NCBI RefSeq assembly: GCF_014384805.1
Contig: NZ_JACRSS010000001.1
Span: 558,001 to 622,000, forward strand
DNA length: 64,000 nucleotides
Source of the DNA: Guopingia tenuis
GTDB taxonomy: Bacteria; Bacillota; Clostridia; Christensenellales; Christensenellaceae
Direction: 5' to 3'
In this document: in pieces, positions 51,457 to 59,988 of the stretch
Numbering within the stretch: the stretch's first letter is position 1
Layout: every line of letters begins with the position of its first letter
Program-made: the position numbers and the translations under genes
The notes under the pieces: model-generated
Told to the model about the DNA's origin: nothing
Seen by the model: only the letters and a program-made list of their open reading frames with translations
Database searches by the model: none

Positions 51457-51903
51457 CTAATCTCTTGGTTTATCCGGTTTGGAAAGGTTCGCGTACAGCC
51501 GCTTTAAATACCGCCGCAAATCCCCCTCCATCTCTCCGGAAAACCCATCTAAAAGTTTTTTCTCCATTGCTTCCCGGCTGACCATGATCTGCTTAAAAAA
51601 TCCCTCCTCCTGTCCTGTCAGGGTCACGATCCGCATTCGCTTATCCTTCTCGCTGGTGGAGATATTGACAAATCCCTTTTCCTTCAGCAGACGCATCGTA
51701 TTGACGGTTGTGGGATGCGAGGTGCGCATATAATCCTGGATATCCTTCTGGCTGGTCACCTGTTTTCCCTCCCGCAGTTTGAGAAAACGGAGAATCTTCA
51801 TCTGCTGCATGGTCAGATTGAATTCCCTGCAGGTTGCGTTCATCTGCCGTTCAATGGCTTCGCTTATAATTTTTATCATTCCGCCAATGCTGTGCCTATC
51901 CAT
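51457..51903 (-). CDS. MarR family transcriptional regulator
   Basis: A 148-residue winged-helix regulator. The DNA-binding part has M-K-I-L-R-F-L and S-Q-K-D-I-Q-D-Y-M-R-T-S-H-P-T-V-N-T (helix-turn-helix), followed by the wing S-T-S-E-K-D-K-R-M-R-I-V-T-L-T, the MarR signature. It is the first gene of an operon with the two ABC subunits. An inverted repeat in its own promoter region (51922-51956) makes autorepression likely. Upstream of the ATG there is no strong ribosome binding site. Confidence 0.93.
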   Translation of the reverse strand: MDRHSIGGMIKIISEAIERQMNATCREFNLTMQQMKILRFLKLREGKQVTSQKDIQDYMRTSHPTTVNTMRLLKEKGFVNISTSEKDKRMRIVTLTGQEEGFFKQIMVSREAMEKKLLDGFSGEMEGDLRRYLKRLYANLSKPDKPRD

Positions 51904-51921
51904 GACAAACCATCCACTTTT

Positions 51922-51956
51922 TGTAGGATGCTACATTTTTTGTGTAGCACAATACA
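51922..51956. promoter_or_regulatory. inverted-repeat operator of the MarR-ABC operon
   Basis: TGTAGGATGCTACA and TGTAGCACAATACA face each other across seven bases, with a 7-bp core TGCTACA / TGTAGCA and outer TGTA / TACA arms. It begins two bases after the -10 box, so a bound dimer would block transcription initiation. Confidence 0.8.
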
Positions 51957-51957
51957 T

Positions 51958-51985
51958 ATTATAAAAAGAAAATTATTATTGTCAA
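51958..51985 (-). promoter_or_regulatory. promoter of the MarR-ABC operon
   Basis: Perfect -35 TTGACA (51980-51985) and perfect -10 TATAAT (51958-51963) with 16-base spacing, on the minus strand. Confidence 0.9.
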
Positions 51986-52162
51986 CCCCGTTTTTTTAAA
52001 AAATTTTCCCAGATAAAATTATGCCAATATCCCCTCTTTCCTCTCGATTTTGTATAGAAGTCTGCCAATTTCAGAGAGTATCCACGCCTTGTCCTTCTAT
52101 TCATATAGCCCCATTGATTTCCTTTATTCTGATGAAGGCTCGGCAGGCGAATATTGTGAAAG

Positions 52163-52197
52163 AAAAAAGCAATGGATTCATAATGAATCCATTGCTT
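52163..52197 (-). terminator. terminator of dnaG-rpoD
   Basis: A 14-bp perfect stem AAGCAATGGATTCA / TGAATCCATTGCTT with a 3-base loop and a T-run on the minus strand, about 35 bases past the rpoD stop. Confidence 0.9.
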
Positions 52198-52231
52198 GCC
52201 AGTTTGCTTTTACCTCACAAAATATTATTTT

Positions 52232-53362
52232 CTATTCCAGGAAATCCCGCAGTTTTTTGCTCCGGCTGGGATGCCGCAGCTTGCGAAGCGCCTTGGCTTC
52301 GATCTGCCGGATGCGCTCCCGCGTCACCTTGAATTCCTTGCCTACTTCTTCCAGCGTGCGGGCCCGTCCATCATCCAGGCCGAACCGCAGCTTCAGAACC
52401 TTTTCTTCCCGAGGCGTCAGGGTATCGAGAACATCCATCAGCTGTTCCTTCAGCAGCGTGAAAGCAGCGGCCTCTGCCGGCGCAGGGGCTTCCTCATCGG
52501 GGATGAAATCGCCCAAATGGCTGTCCTCCTCCTCGCCAATAGGGGTTTCCAGGGAAACCGGCTCCTGGGCAATTTTCAAAATCTCCCGCACCTTTTCCTC
52601 CGGAATATCCATTTCTTTCGCCAGTTCTTCGGGCAGCGGATCACGTCCATACTGCTGAAGCAGCTGCCGGGAAACCCGGATCAGCTTGTTGATGGTTTCC
52701 ACCATATGCACCGGAATGCGGATGGTCCGCGCCTGGTCGGCAATCGCCCGGGTAATGGCCTGGCGAATCCACCAGGTGGCATAGGTTGAAAACTTATAGC
52801 CCTTGGTATAGTCGAATTTCTCCACGGCTTTTATGAGGCCCAGGTTTCCCTCCTGGATGAGATCCAGGAACAGCATGCCCCGGCCCACATACCGCTTGGC
52901 AATGCTCACTACCAGACGCAGGTTGGCCTCTGCCAGCTTGCGCTTTGCCTCCTCGTCGCCTTCCGCCATCCGGATGGCAATTTCCCGTTCTTCCTCCGCC
53001 GTCAAAAGAGGAACCTTTCCGATCTCTTTCAAATACATCCGAACCGGATCGTCAATATTGGCGCTCTCCGGAAGCACGGACTCCAGATCCTCTTCCACTG
53101 CCTCGCTTTCCAGCTTAGGAAGCTCCTTTTCGATATCCTCGTCGATGATATCGATGTTCATATCCTCCAGAACGTCATAGAGCTTTTCCAGCTGCTCGGG
53201 CTTCAGCTCAGTATCGTCCAGAATATCCGTAATTTCCTTATAGGTAATGACGCCCTTGGACTTTCCCAGCTCGATAATCTTTAGGACATTCTCTTCCTTT
53301 TTGTTTTTGGGCTTTGCCGCCTTATTTACATTCTGTCCGGATTCTTGCACTTTTTCGCTCAA
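52232..53362 (-). CDS. rpoD: RNA polymerase primary sigma factor (SigA/RpoD)
   Basis: A 376-residue housekeeping sigma factor. Region 1.1 is acidic (about 25-95). Region 1.2 begins D-P-V-R-M-Y-L-K-E-I-G. Region 2 has the highly conserved L-R-L-V-V-S-I-A-K-R-Y, G-N-L-G-L-I-K-A-V-E-K-F-D and F-S-T-Y-A-T-W-W-I-R-Q-A-I. Region 4 has L-E-E-V-G-K-E-F-x-V-T-R-E-R-I-R-Q-I-E-A-K-A-L-R. The start is TTG 53362, behind GAGGGTG, six bases after dnaG. The many TTGACA/TATAAT promoters in the window are its expected targets. Confidence 0.98.
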   Translation of the reverse strand: MSEKVQESGQNVNKAAKPKNKKEENVLKIIELGKSKGVITYKEITDILDDTELKPEQLEKLYDVLEDMNIDIIDEDIEKELPKLESEAVEEDLESVLPESANIDDPVRMYLKEIGKVPLLTAEEEREIAIRMAEGDEEAKRKLAEANLRLVVSIAKRYVGRGMLFLDLIQEGNLGLIKAVEKFDYTKGYKFSTYATWWIRQAITRAIADQARTIRIPVHMVETINKLIRVSRQLLQQYGRDPLPEELAKEMDIPEEKVREILKIAQEPVSLETPIGEEEDSHLGDFIPDEEAPAPAEAAAFTLLKEQLMDVLDTLTPREEKVLKLRFGLDDGRARTLEEVGKEFKVTRERIRQIEAKALRKLRHPSRSKKLRDFLE

Positions 53363-53368
53363 ATTCTA

Positions 53369-55126
53369 TCACCCTCTAAAATTTTCTGCCTTGCTAATTT
53401 CTCTATTCAGCGCGGAAATTTCCCGCAGCAGCCGGGCCCGCTCTTCTCCCGTGCTTACGGCCGTCTTTGCAATCAGCTCCTGCCGCTTGTCCAACATTCG
53501 GGCCTCGCGCAGCTTGCGGATCAGCATTTCCGCATATTCCTCCTGCCCCATCATTCCGTCCGGCGGCTTGCAGGCCATCAGTTCGCTGAGATCTGCCCCG
53601 CCTTCGCAGGAAAAGTCGGATACTAATTCGGCACAAGAAGGCAAAATTCCTCTTTTTATTTGCTCTTCCATGGAGAAAAAAATTTTTTTATAGACCGGAT
53701 TTTGGAAAAGCTCGGGCGTAAGGCCCCGGATTTTTTCCAGAAGCTGCGGATTGTCCATCAGAAACGACAGCAGCCGCGCTTCCTCTCCCGCCTCCTTTTT
53801 TATCAAGTTTGACTCTTTTACCGGCAGAATATACCCTTTTTCTTCCTTTCCCTTTCCCATTTGGGAAAAAAGGCTTTCCACGGATATTCCCGTTTCTTTG
53901 GAAAGAAATTTGATATACCGTTCCTTTTCCAGCTCGTTTTTCAGCCCCCGGATCAGCTCTACGGCCTTGGTTCCATACTGCACCACTTCATCGGGGTTTT
54001 CCATGTCAAAGCCCCGTTTGAGCATGAACAGCCGAAAATTTGTCGCCGCAGGCGCTTTTTTCGCCAAAGCATAAAAGGCGTCCGCGCTGTATTTTTTCAC
54101 AAACTCGTCCGGGTCCATCTTGTCCGGCAGGACAATGACGAAAACCTGCAGCCCTTCCTTTTCCAGGATATCCACGCCCCGCAACGCCGCATTCAGGCCA
54201 GCGTCATCGCCGTCATAGCATAAATAGACCTTTTCCGTATACCGCTTGAGCAGCCGCGCCTGCTCCTTGGTGAGAGAGGTTCCCAAAGACGCCACGGCCG
54301 TTGCGATTCCGGCGGCCGCCAGAGCTACCACGTCCATATATCCCTCCACCAGCAGAATACTCTTCAGGTTGCGCCGCTTTTTTACCGTGTTCAGCGCATA
54401 GAGATTATACCGCTTGTTAAAAATCACGGTTTCTCCCGAGTTCAGGTATTTAGGGATGCCGTCGTCCATCACCCGCCCCCCAAAGCCGATCACGTCCCCA
54501 AAGACGTTTTGGATGGGGAACATCACGCGGTTGCGGAACACATCGTATACCCGGCCATCCTTCTGTTTGACCACGCCCGCATCCAGCATCTCCTTGACCG
54601 TATACCCCCGGGCCTTAAGAAAGCGCAGGGCATCGTCAAAGCTGTTTTTGGCGTATCCCAGCCCAAAAGGCATGATCTGCGCCGCCGCGCCGCGCCGCTT
54701 CATATAGGCAAGCGCCTCCCGCCCCTCTTCGCCCTTAAGGGTATGATTATAATACACCGCCAGTTCCCGCATTAAACCATGCAGCCGCTTGCGGTACGCC
54801 TTTTTTTTCTGATAATCCTCGTCTCCCGTTTCCTCGGGCAGAGTCATCCCTACCCGCTCGGCCAGCAGGCTCACCGCCTCCACATAAGAGAGCTTTTCAT
54901 TCTCCATGATGAAGTTGATGACGCCGCCGCCTTTTTTGCAGGAAAAGCAATAAAACATCTGCTTATCCGGGCTGACGCAGAAAGAGGGATTTCGTTCCGC
55001 GTGCCAGGGGCAGCTTGCCCAAAACCGGCTTCCCTTGCGGGTAAGGGTCACATATTCCCCGATCACCTGCACAATATCGTTTTTGCTCAACAGCTCTGAG
55101 AGCCATTCCTCGCTGAATCTTGCCAA
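53369..55126 (-). CDS. dnaG: DNA primase
   Basis: A 585-residue primase that makes RNA primers at the replication fork. The CHC2 zinc-binding domain has C-P-W-H near residue 39 and F-Y-C-F-S-C. The TOPRIM core (about 255-340) has L-V-E-G-Y-M-D-V, C-Y-D-G-D-D-A-G. The C-terminal part should bind the DnaB helicase. The start is TTG 55126 behind AGGAG. The dnaG-rpoD pair is conserved in Bacillota. Confidence 0.98.
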   Translation of the reverse strand: MARFSEEWLSELLSKNDIVQVIGEYVTLTRKGSRFWASCPWHAERNPSFCVSPDKQMFYCFSCKKGGGVINFIMENEKLSYVEAVSLLAERVGMTLPEETGDEDYQKKKAYRKRLHGLMRELAVYYNHTLKGEEGREALAYMKRRGAAAQIMPFGLGYAKNSFDDALRFLKARGYTVKEMLDAGVVKQKDGRVYDVFRNRVMFPIQNVFGDVIGFGGRVMDDGIPKYLNSGETVIFNKRYNLYALNTVKKRRNLKSILLVEGYMDVVALAAAGIATAVASLGTSLTKEQARLLKRYTEKVYLCYDGDDAGLNAALRGVDILEKEGLQVFVIVLPDKMDPDEFVKKYSADAFYALAKKAPAATNFRLFMLKRGFDMENPDEVVQYGTKAVELIRGLKNELEKERYIKFLSKETGISVESLFSQMGKGKEEKGYILPVKESNLIKKEAGEEARLLSFLMDNPQLLEKIRGLTPELFQNPVYKKIFFSMEEQIKRGILPSCAELVSDFSCEGGADLSELMACKPPDGMMGQEEYAEMLIRKLREARMLDKRQELIAKTAVSTGEERARLLREISALNREISKAENFRG

Positions 55127-55162
55127 ATTACACTCCTGCTATCATATGAGCCAGAGGCTCTG

Positions 55163-55621
55163 TCAAATCACACATATCAAATGCCAAAGAGCCAGAAAAA
55201 CGCCGCCCGTCCATGCCGAATAAAAAAGGCTGAAATTTCCCCGTGCTTTGGAGGGCAACTCGTTTTGGAGAAGGACATAGAGGCTCAGCCCGGTCACACA
55301 GATCCCCAGCAAAACGGCTTCCAGGCGCAAAAACACCTGCGCCATGGGAACCTCCAGAGCCGCTTTGCTCAAAACTGCCGTAAGCCCGGTTCCCGCCAAA
55401 GCCCAAACCAACCCTATGATGGAGGCGCACATACTCAGCCCCCATATCTTCCCATAGCGGATGCCCCGCGGATTATGGAATTCCAACACACACCGTTCAT
55501 AGCCCCAAAAACAGACGGCCGACGCATAGGCAACAAAAACCGCCGCTGCCACAAGCCCCAAAGGCAGAAATAGCCGCGCCCCGGCCAACGCCTGCCAAAG
55601 CGTCCGGGCAAAATATGTCAT
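55163..55621 (-). CDS. small four-helix membrane protein, function unknown
   Basis: A 152-residue hydrophobic protein with four predicted membrane helices (about 15-38, 58-80, 92-112, 128-150). I recognise no family. GGGAG lies before ATG 55621. It starts ten bases after the dgt stop and ends 36 bases before dnaG, so it is probably in one transcript with them. Confidence 0.68.
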   Translation of the reverse strand: MTYFARTLWQALAGARLFLPLGLVAAAVFVAYASAVCFWGYERCVLEFHNPRGIRYGKIWGLSMCASIIGLVWALAGTGLTAVLSKAALEVPMAQVFLRLEAVLLGICVTGLSLYVLLQNELPSKARGNFSLFYSAWTGGVFLALWHLICVI

Positions 55622-55631
55622 AGCTTCTCCC

Positions 55632-56651
55632 TTACAGCATAGTCCAGCTATGGGGAACGAACAGCTCCTGAAACTTCATTACAGCGAATTTATCCGTCAT
55701 TCCAGCGATATAGTCCATAATGCAGACAATCCGCCCATCCTCTTCCATCCGCCGGCGGTCTGCCGCCGGGATTTCGTCGGGATGCTTCATATAATAGGAA
55801 AAGAGCAGGTCAATCACATCCTGCACCTTTTTTTCTTCCAGCTTTGCTGCGCTTTCCACATAGACTTCTTCAAACATAAAATTGCGCAGCAGATCCGTCG
55901 CCTCGCCCACTTCCCGGCTCATGGCCAGATGATCCCTGTCCATGCTCTGTTCCACAATATCCAGAATCATGGTGTTGATCCTCCGGCTGTGGGTATCTCC
56001 CAGGATTTTGATACATTCCCGGGGCAGATCCTCCTGCCGGATGATATGCGCCCGCAGTGCGTCGTCGATATCGTGGTTCAGATAGGCGATCCGATCCGCA
56101 AAATTCACCGCCATCCCCTCTAGGGTACACGGCTTCATATTCTTTTTATGGTTCAGGATCCCATCCCGCACCTCAAAGGTCAGGTTGAGCCCCTTTCCAT
56201 TTTCCAGCTTTTCCACAATCCGCAGGCTCTGGACATTATGGGAAAACGTCATGCCCTGCGCCTCCGAGCAGTTTTTCAAAAAATGCGCGATTGCCCGCTC
56301 GCCCGCATGCCCAAAGGGCGTATGGCCCAGATCATGCCCAAGAGCGATGGCCTCTGTCAGATCCTCATTGAGCATCAATGCCCGGGCAATGGTGCGCGAG
56401 ATCTGGGAAACCTCCAGCGTATGGGTCAGGCGTGTCCGGTAATGGCTGCCCGCAGGATTGATGAATACCTGGGTCTTATCCTTGAGCCGCCGAAAGGATT
56501 TGCAGTGCACAATCCGATCCCGGTCCCGCATATATTCGGTGCGGATCTCGCTCTCCTCAATGGGAATTTCCCGGCCCCGGGTATTTTTGCAGAGCATGGC
56601 AAAGGGGGAAAGGGTTTCTTCTTCCTGCTGATACAGCCGTTCCCGGATCAT
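55632..56651 (-). CDS. dgt: deoxyguanosinetriphosphate triphosphohydrolase (dGTPase)
   Basis: A 339-residue HD-domain enzyme that cuts dNTPs to nucleoside and triphosphate. Metal-site motifs are visible: R-L-T-H-T-L-E-V, G-H-D-L-G-H-T-P-F-G-H, and N-H-D-I-D-D near residue 200. ATG 56651 has GGAGGG at seven bases; ATG 56657 is too close to that box. A possible promoter is TTGCAA (56696-56701), 18 bases, TATCTA (56672-56677). Its placement ahead of dnaG-rpoD is common in Clostridia. Confidence 0.93.
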   Translation of the reverse strand: MIRERLYQQEEETLSPFAMLCKNTRGREIPIEESEIRTEYMRDRDRIVHCKSFRRLKDKTQVFINPAGSHYRTRLTHTLEVSQISRTIARALMLNEDLTEAIALGHDLGHTPFGHAGERAIAHFLKNCSEAQGMTFSHNVQSLRIVEKLENGKGLNLTFEVRDGILNHKKNMKPCTLEGMAVNFADRIAYLNHDIDDALRAHIIRQEDLPRECIKILGDTHSRRINTMILDIVEQSMDRDHLAMSREVGEATDLLRNFMFEEVYVESAAKLEEKKVQDVIDLLFSYYMKHPDEIPAADRRRMEEDGRIVCIMDYIAGMTDKFAVMKFQELFVPHSWTML

Positions 56652-56831
56652 CGCCATCCCTCCGCTTTTGTTAGATACTTATATATTTTGACACATTGCA
56701 AGAAAATCCTTCTTTCCGACAAAAGTTTTTCTCCCGCTCCTTGCATTCTCCAGCAGGATGTTTTTCCCGGCTCCCAAGGCAATTCCGTCTTTTTTGCCTT
56801 CGCTGCATTTCTTCTGCTCCGAAAATTTCCA

Positions 56832-56870
56832 GGAAAATAAAATTCCCATGCGCTGTTGCGCATGGGAATT
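56832..56870 (-). terminator. terminator after rny
   Basis: A perfect 13-bp stem AATTCCCATGCGC / GCGCATGGGAATT with a 4-base loop and a T-rich tail on the minus strand. A smaller AGGAGG / CCTCCT hairpin lies just before it, at 56878-56896. Confidence 0.88.
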
Positions 56871-56901
56871 CTTCCATAGGAGGGGCTTTTCCTCCTTTTG
56901 A

Positions 56902-58443
56902 TTACTTCGCGTAATCGACCGACCGTGTCTCCCGGATAACGTTGACCTTGATCTGTCCCGGGTAGTCGAGATCCTTTTCGATTTTCTTCACAATGTCTCT
57001 GGCCATGAGCGCCGTCCCGACATCGTCCACATCTTCGGGTTTTACGATGATGCGCACCTCTCTGCCGGCCTGAATCGCATAAGACTTTTCGACACCTTTG
57101 AACGAATTTGCAATTTCCTCTAAAGCTTCCAGACGTTTTACATAGTTATCAAGAGATTCTTTTCTCGCACCCGGACGTGCGGCAGAAACGGCGTCCGCTG
57201 CCTGAACAAGGACAGCCTCCACGGTTTTTGCTTCGATATCGCCATGGTGTGCTGCAATCGCATGGACGATTTCCGGTTTTTCCTTATATTTTGTGGCCAG
57301 ATCCGCACCGATTTGGATATGCGGGCCTTCCACTTCATGGTCCACCGCCTTGCCGATATCATGGAGCAATCCGGCGCGCTTGGCAATCTTCGCATCGGCG
57401 CCGATTTCCACAGCCATGATATAGGCCAGATGGGCGACTTCCAGAGAATGCTTCAGCACATTCTGCCCATAACTGGTGCGGTAGCGCAGTCTTCCCAGGA
57501 GCTTCACCAGCTCGGGATGCAGGGAATGAATGCCCACATCGAACACAGCCGCTTCACCGGCCTCGCGGATCTGGTTATCCACTTCCTTCTGCGCCTTGCT
57601 CACCATTTCTTCAATGCGGGCAGGATGGATTCTCCCGTCGATAATCAGTTTTTCCAGGGCAATCCTTGCCACTTCCCTGCGGACGGGATCAAAGCCGGAA
57701 AGGATCACTGCCTCCGGCGTATCGTCAATGATGAGATCTATACCCGTAGCGGTTTCAAGAGCCCGGATATTGCGGCCCTCTCTGCCGATGATTCTCCCCT
57801 TCATTTCGTCATTGGGCAGCGGGACAACGGAAATGGTCGTCTCTGCCACATGATCCGCAGCACATCTCTGAATCGCCAGGGAAAGGATGTTGCGGGCCTT
57901 CTTTTCGGCCTCATCCTTTGCCTTTGCCTCCACATCGCGCAGCATGATCGCCATGTCATGGCGTGCCTCCTGCTCCACCCGTTCCAGCAACAGGCCTTTC
58001 GCCTGGTCGGTAGACATATCAGCAATTTTTTCGAGTTGTTCAACCTCTTTTTTATATAATTCCTGAATATCTTCTTTGGTTTTGGAAACCTCTTTTAACC
58101 GCTTATTGAGCGAGTCTTCCTTCTGCTCCATAGCGTCGGCCTTTTTATCGAGGGCTTCCTCTCTTGCCAGAAGCCGTCTCTCCAGCCGCATTTGTTCATT
58201 ACGTCTCTCTTTAGATTCCTTGTCAAAATCGTTTCTTAGTTTATGGACCTCTTCCTTTGCTTCCAGAACCGTTTCCTTGCGGATTGCCTCGGCGCGCTTC
58301 TGCGCATCCTCAATCAGCTTTCCAACGGTATCTTCCGCACGGCCTATCTTCTTTTCCGCAACGTTTCTGCGGTACAGGTATCCCAGGCCCAAGCCCAGAG
58401 CCAGACACACGACACCCGCGATGATAGCCCATATTACGTCCAC
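56902..58443 (-). CDS. rny: ribonuclease Y
   Basis: A 513-residue membrane-anchored endoribonuclease that starts mRNA decay. The order is an N-terminal membrane helix, a long charged coiled coil (about 30-190), a KH domain with G-R-I-I-G-R-E-G-R-N-I-R-A, and an HD domain with H-S-L-E-V-A-H and L-L-H-D-I-G-K-A. The GTG at 58443 gives a protein starting at the membrane helix, but its GGAGG is 13 bases away and a second AAGGAG almost touches it. ATG 58506 would add 21 residues. Longer frames are excluded by the promoter at 58558-58586. Confidence 0.94.
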   Translation of the reverse strand: MDVIWAIIAGVVCLALGLGLGYLYRRNVAEKKIGRAEDTVGKLIEDAQKRAEAIRKETVLEAKEEVHKLRNDFDKESKERRNEQMRLERRLLAREEALDKKADAMEQKEDSLNKRLKEVSKTKEDIQELYKKEVEQLEKIADMSTDQAKGLLLERVEQEARHDMAIMLRDVEAKAKDEAEKKARNILSLAIQRCAADHVAETTISVVPLPNDEMKGRIIGREGRNIRALETATGIDLIIDDTPEAVILSGFDPVRREVARIALEKLIIDGRIHPARIEEMVSKAQKEVDNQIREAGEAAVFDVGIHSLHPELVKLLGRLRYRTSYGQNVLKHSLEVAHLAYIMAVEIGADAKIAKRAGLLHDIGKAVDHEVEGPHIQIGADLATKYKEKPEIVHAIAAHHGDIEAKTVEAVLVQAADAVSAARPGARKESLDNYVKRLEALEEIANSFKGVEKSYAIQAGREVRIIVKPEDVDDVGTALMARDIVKKIEKDLDYPGQIKVNVIRETRSVDYAK

Positions 58444-58557
58444 TCTCCTTGTTGCACCTCCTTCTGCCGGCAGAACCCTCTTCGGCCTGCCTTTGTTATT
58501 TCTCATTTCCAAATCAGGATATATGTATACTGGTTTTGTATAGGATATATCAAACTT

Positions 58558-58586
58558 ATTGTAAAGGTTTTTCCGGCATTTGTCAA
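58558..58586 (-). promoter_or_regulatory. rny promoter
   Basis: Perfect -35 TTGACA (58581-58586), 17-base spacer, -10 TACAAT (58558-58563) on the minus strand. The predicted transcription start is about 58551. Confidence 0.85.
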
Positions 58587-58743
58587 TCCAGCCGGGAGAG
58601 AAAAGCGGCATCCCGCGTCTTTTTCCGCCGGCCCTCCCGCCTGTTGTCCTATCCGAAAAATCTCCCCGCCCATTCCGCTTCTCCCGGAGCGCCCTGCGTC
58701 CCGCAAGGGCCCAGGAAATCATCCCGGGAGACTTGCCGCTCCT

Positions 58744-59985
58744 TCATGCTTTTTGTCTTCCCAGAACGCAGCTCTCCCCCGCCAGATAACCCGTGGAAAA
58801 AGCAATCTGCAAATTAAATCCGCCGGTATACGCATCCAGATCCAAAACTTCGCCGGCAAAAAACAGTCCTGCAATTCTGCGGCTCTCCATGGTGGAAGGA
58901 TTCACCTCCCGGACGCTGACGCCGCCCCGGGTGATAATCGCCTCTTCCATCCCCCGCAGGCCCTGAACTGTCAGGGGAAACGCTTTGGTGGTTTCCGCCA
59001 GCCGCGCCCGTTCCTCCCGGGTAATGTCATGAACTGCCTGCCCGGGCGCAAGCCCTGCCATGGCGATGACTTCATCCACCAGCTTATGGGGAAACAGGCC
59101 CATGAGGGCGTTATGCAGCTGCTTATTCTGCGCCGCGGAAAAATCCCGGAGGATGCGCGCATCCAACTGCTGCGGCGAAAGGCCGGGCTTCAGATCAATG
59201 CAGATTTTCGCGTCTGCAAAACCATAATCCTTCACATGGGCGCTGGCCGAAAGAATGAGCGGCCCGGAAACGCCGAAATGGGTGAACAGCATTTCTCCCA
59301 GCTCACTGAATTTTTCCTTTCCCTTTTCCAGAAAGGTGACCCGGACATTTTTCAGGGAAAGCCCCGTGAGACGGCGGCAGACCTCCTGTTCCCGGATGGT
59401 CATGGGCACAAGGGAGGGATGCAGCGGCGTGACCATGTGCCCCAGCTCCTGCGCCATGCGGTATCCATCCCCGGTGCTTCCCGTGCGGGGATAGGAGGCC
59501 CCTCCGGCTGTTAGGATCACGGCGTCAAAGGGCTGCCGCTTTCCCCCAGCCACAACGCCCAAAACCGCGCCGTCTTCCGCCCAAACCGCCTCCACCGGCG
59601 TGTGAAGGCAGATCCGCACATGGTGCCGCGCCAAAATACGCTCTAAAGTGCGGATAACATCGCTGGATTTATCGCTGGCGGGAAACACCCGCCCGCCCCG
59701 TTCCACCTTGGTGGGACAGCCGTTTTCCTCCAATAAGGCCACCATCTGCCGGTTAGTAAAGGAATACAGGGCGCTATAGAGAAATTTCCCGTTTCCGGGT
59801 ATATTGGCAAAAAAATCCTCCGTTTCGCAGTCGTTGGTCAGGTTGCACCGGCCTTTTCCCGTGATAAACAGCTTTTTGCCCAGCTTCTCGTTCTTTTCAA
59901 AAACCGTGACCCGCGCGCCCTGTCTTGCCGCGGCATAAGCCGCCAGCATCCCGGCGGCCCCGCCGCCAATCACTGCTGCCCGCAC
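58744..59985 (-). CDS. NAD(P)/FAD-dependent oxidoreductase, BaiN/HI0933 family
   Basis: A 413-residue flavoprotein of the HI0933/BaiN family. The N-terminal dinucleotide-binding loop is V-I-G-G-G-A-A-G-M-L. The family segment G-K-K-L-F-I-T-G-K-G-R-C-N-L-T-N is near residues 36-51, and the C-terminus has G-L-F-F-A-G-E-V-L-D-L-D-A-Y-T-G-G-F-N-L-Q. BaiN acts on bile-acid intermediates in some gut Clostridia, but most members have unknown substrates, so no bile-acid role is claimed. The start is GTG 59985; its ribosome binding site is the GGAGGAG at the end of murR, so the two genes are coupled. Confidence 0.9.
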   Translation of the reverse strand: MRAAVIGGGAAGMLAAYAAARQGARVTVFEKNEKLGKKLFITGKGRCNLTNDCETEDFFANIPGNGKFLYSALYSFTNRQMVALLEENGCPTKVERGGRVFPASDKSSDVIRTLERILARHHVRICLHTPVEAVWAEDGAVLGVVAGGKRQPFDAVILTAGGASYPRTGSTGDGYRMAQELGHMVTPLHPSLVPMTIREQEVCRRLTGLSLKNVRVTFLEKGKEKFSELGEMLFTHFGVSGPLILSASAHVKDYGFADAKICIDLKPGLSPQQLDARILRDFSAAQNKQLHNALMGLFPHKLVDEVIAMAGLAPGQAVHDITREERARLAETTKAFPLTVQGLRGMEEAIITRGGVSVREVNPSTMESRRIAGLFFAGEVLDLDAYTGGFNLQIAFSTGYLAGESCVLGRQKA

Positions 59986-59988
59986 GGC

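Noticed and set aside
58444..58722. An N-terminal extension of RNase Y up to 58722
   Set aside because: A consensus promoter (58558-58586) lies inside that stretch, and the extension has no membrane or domain features.
58744..59985. A bile-acid role for the BaiN-family flavoprotein
   Set aside because: No other bai gene is nearby, and most members of this broad family have unrelated or unknown substrates.
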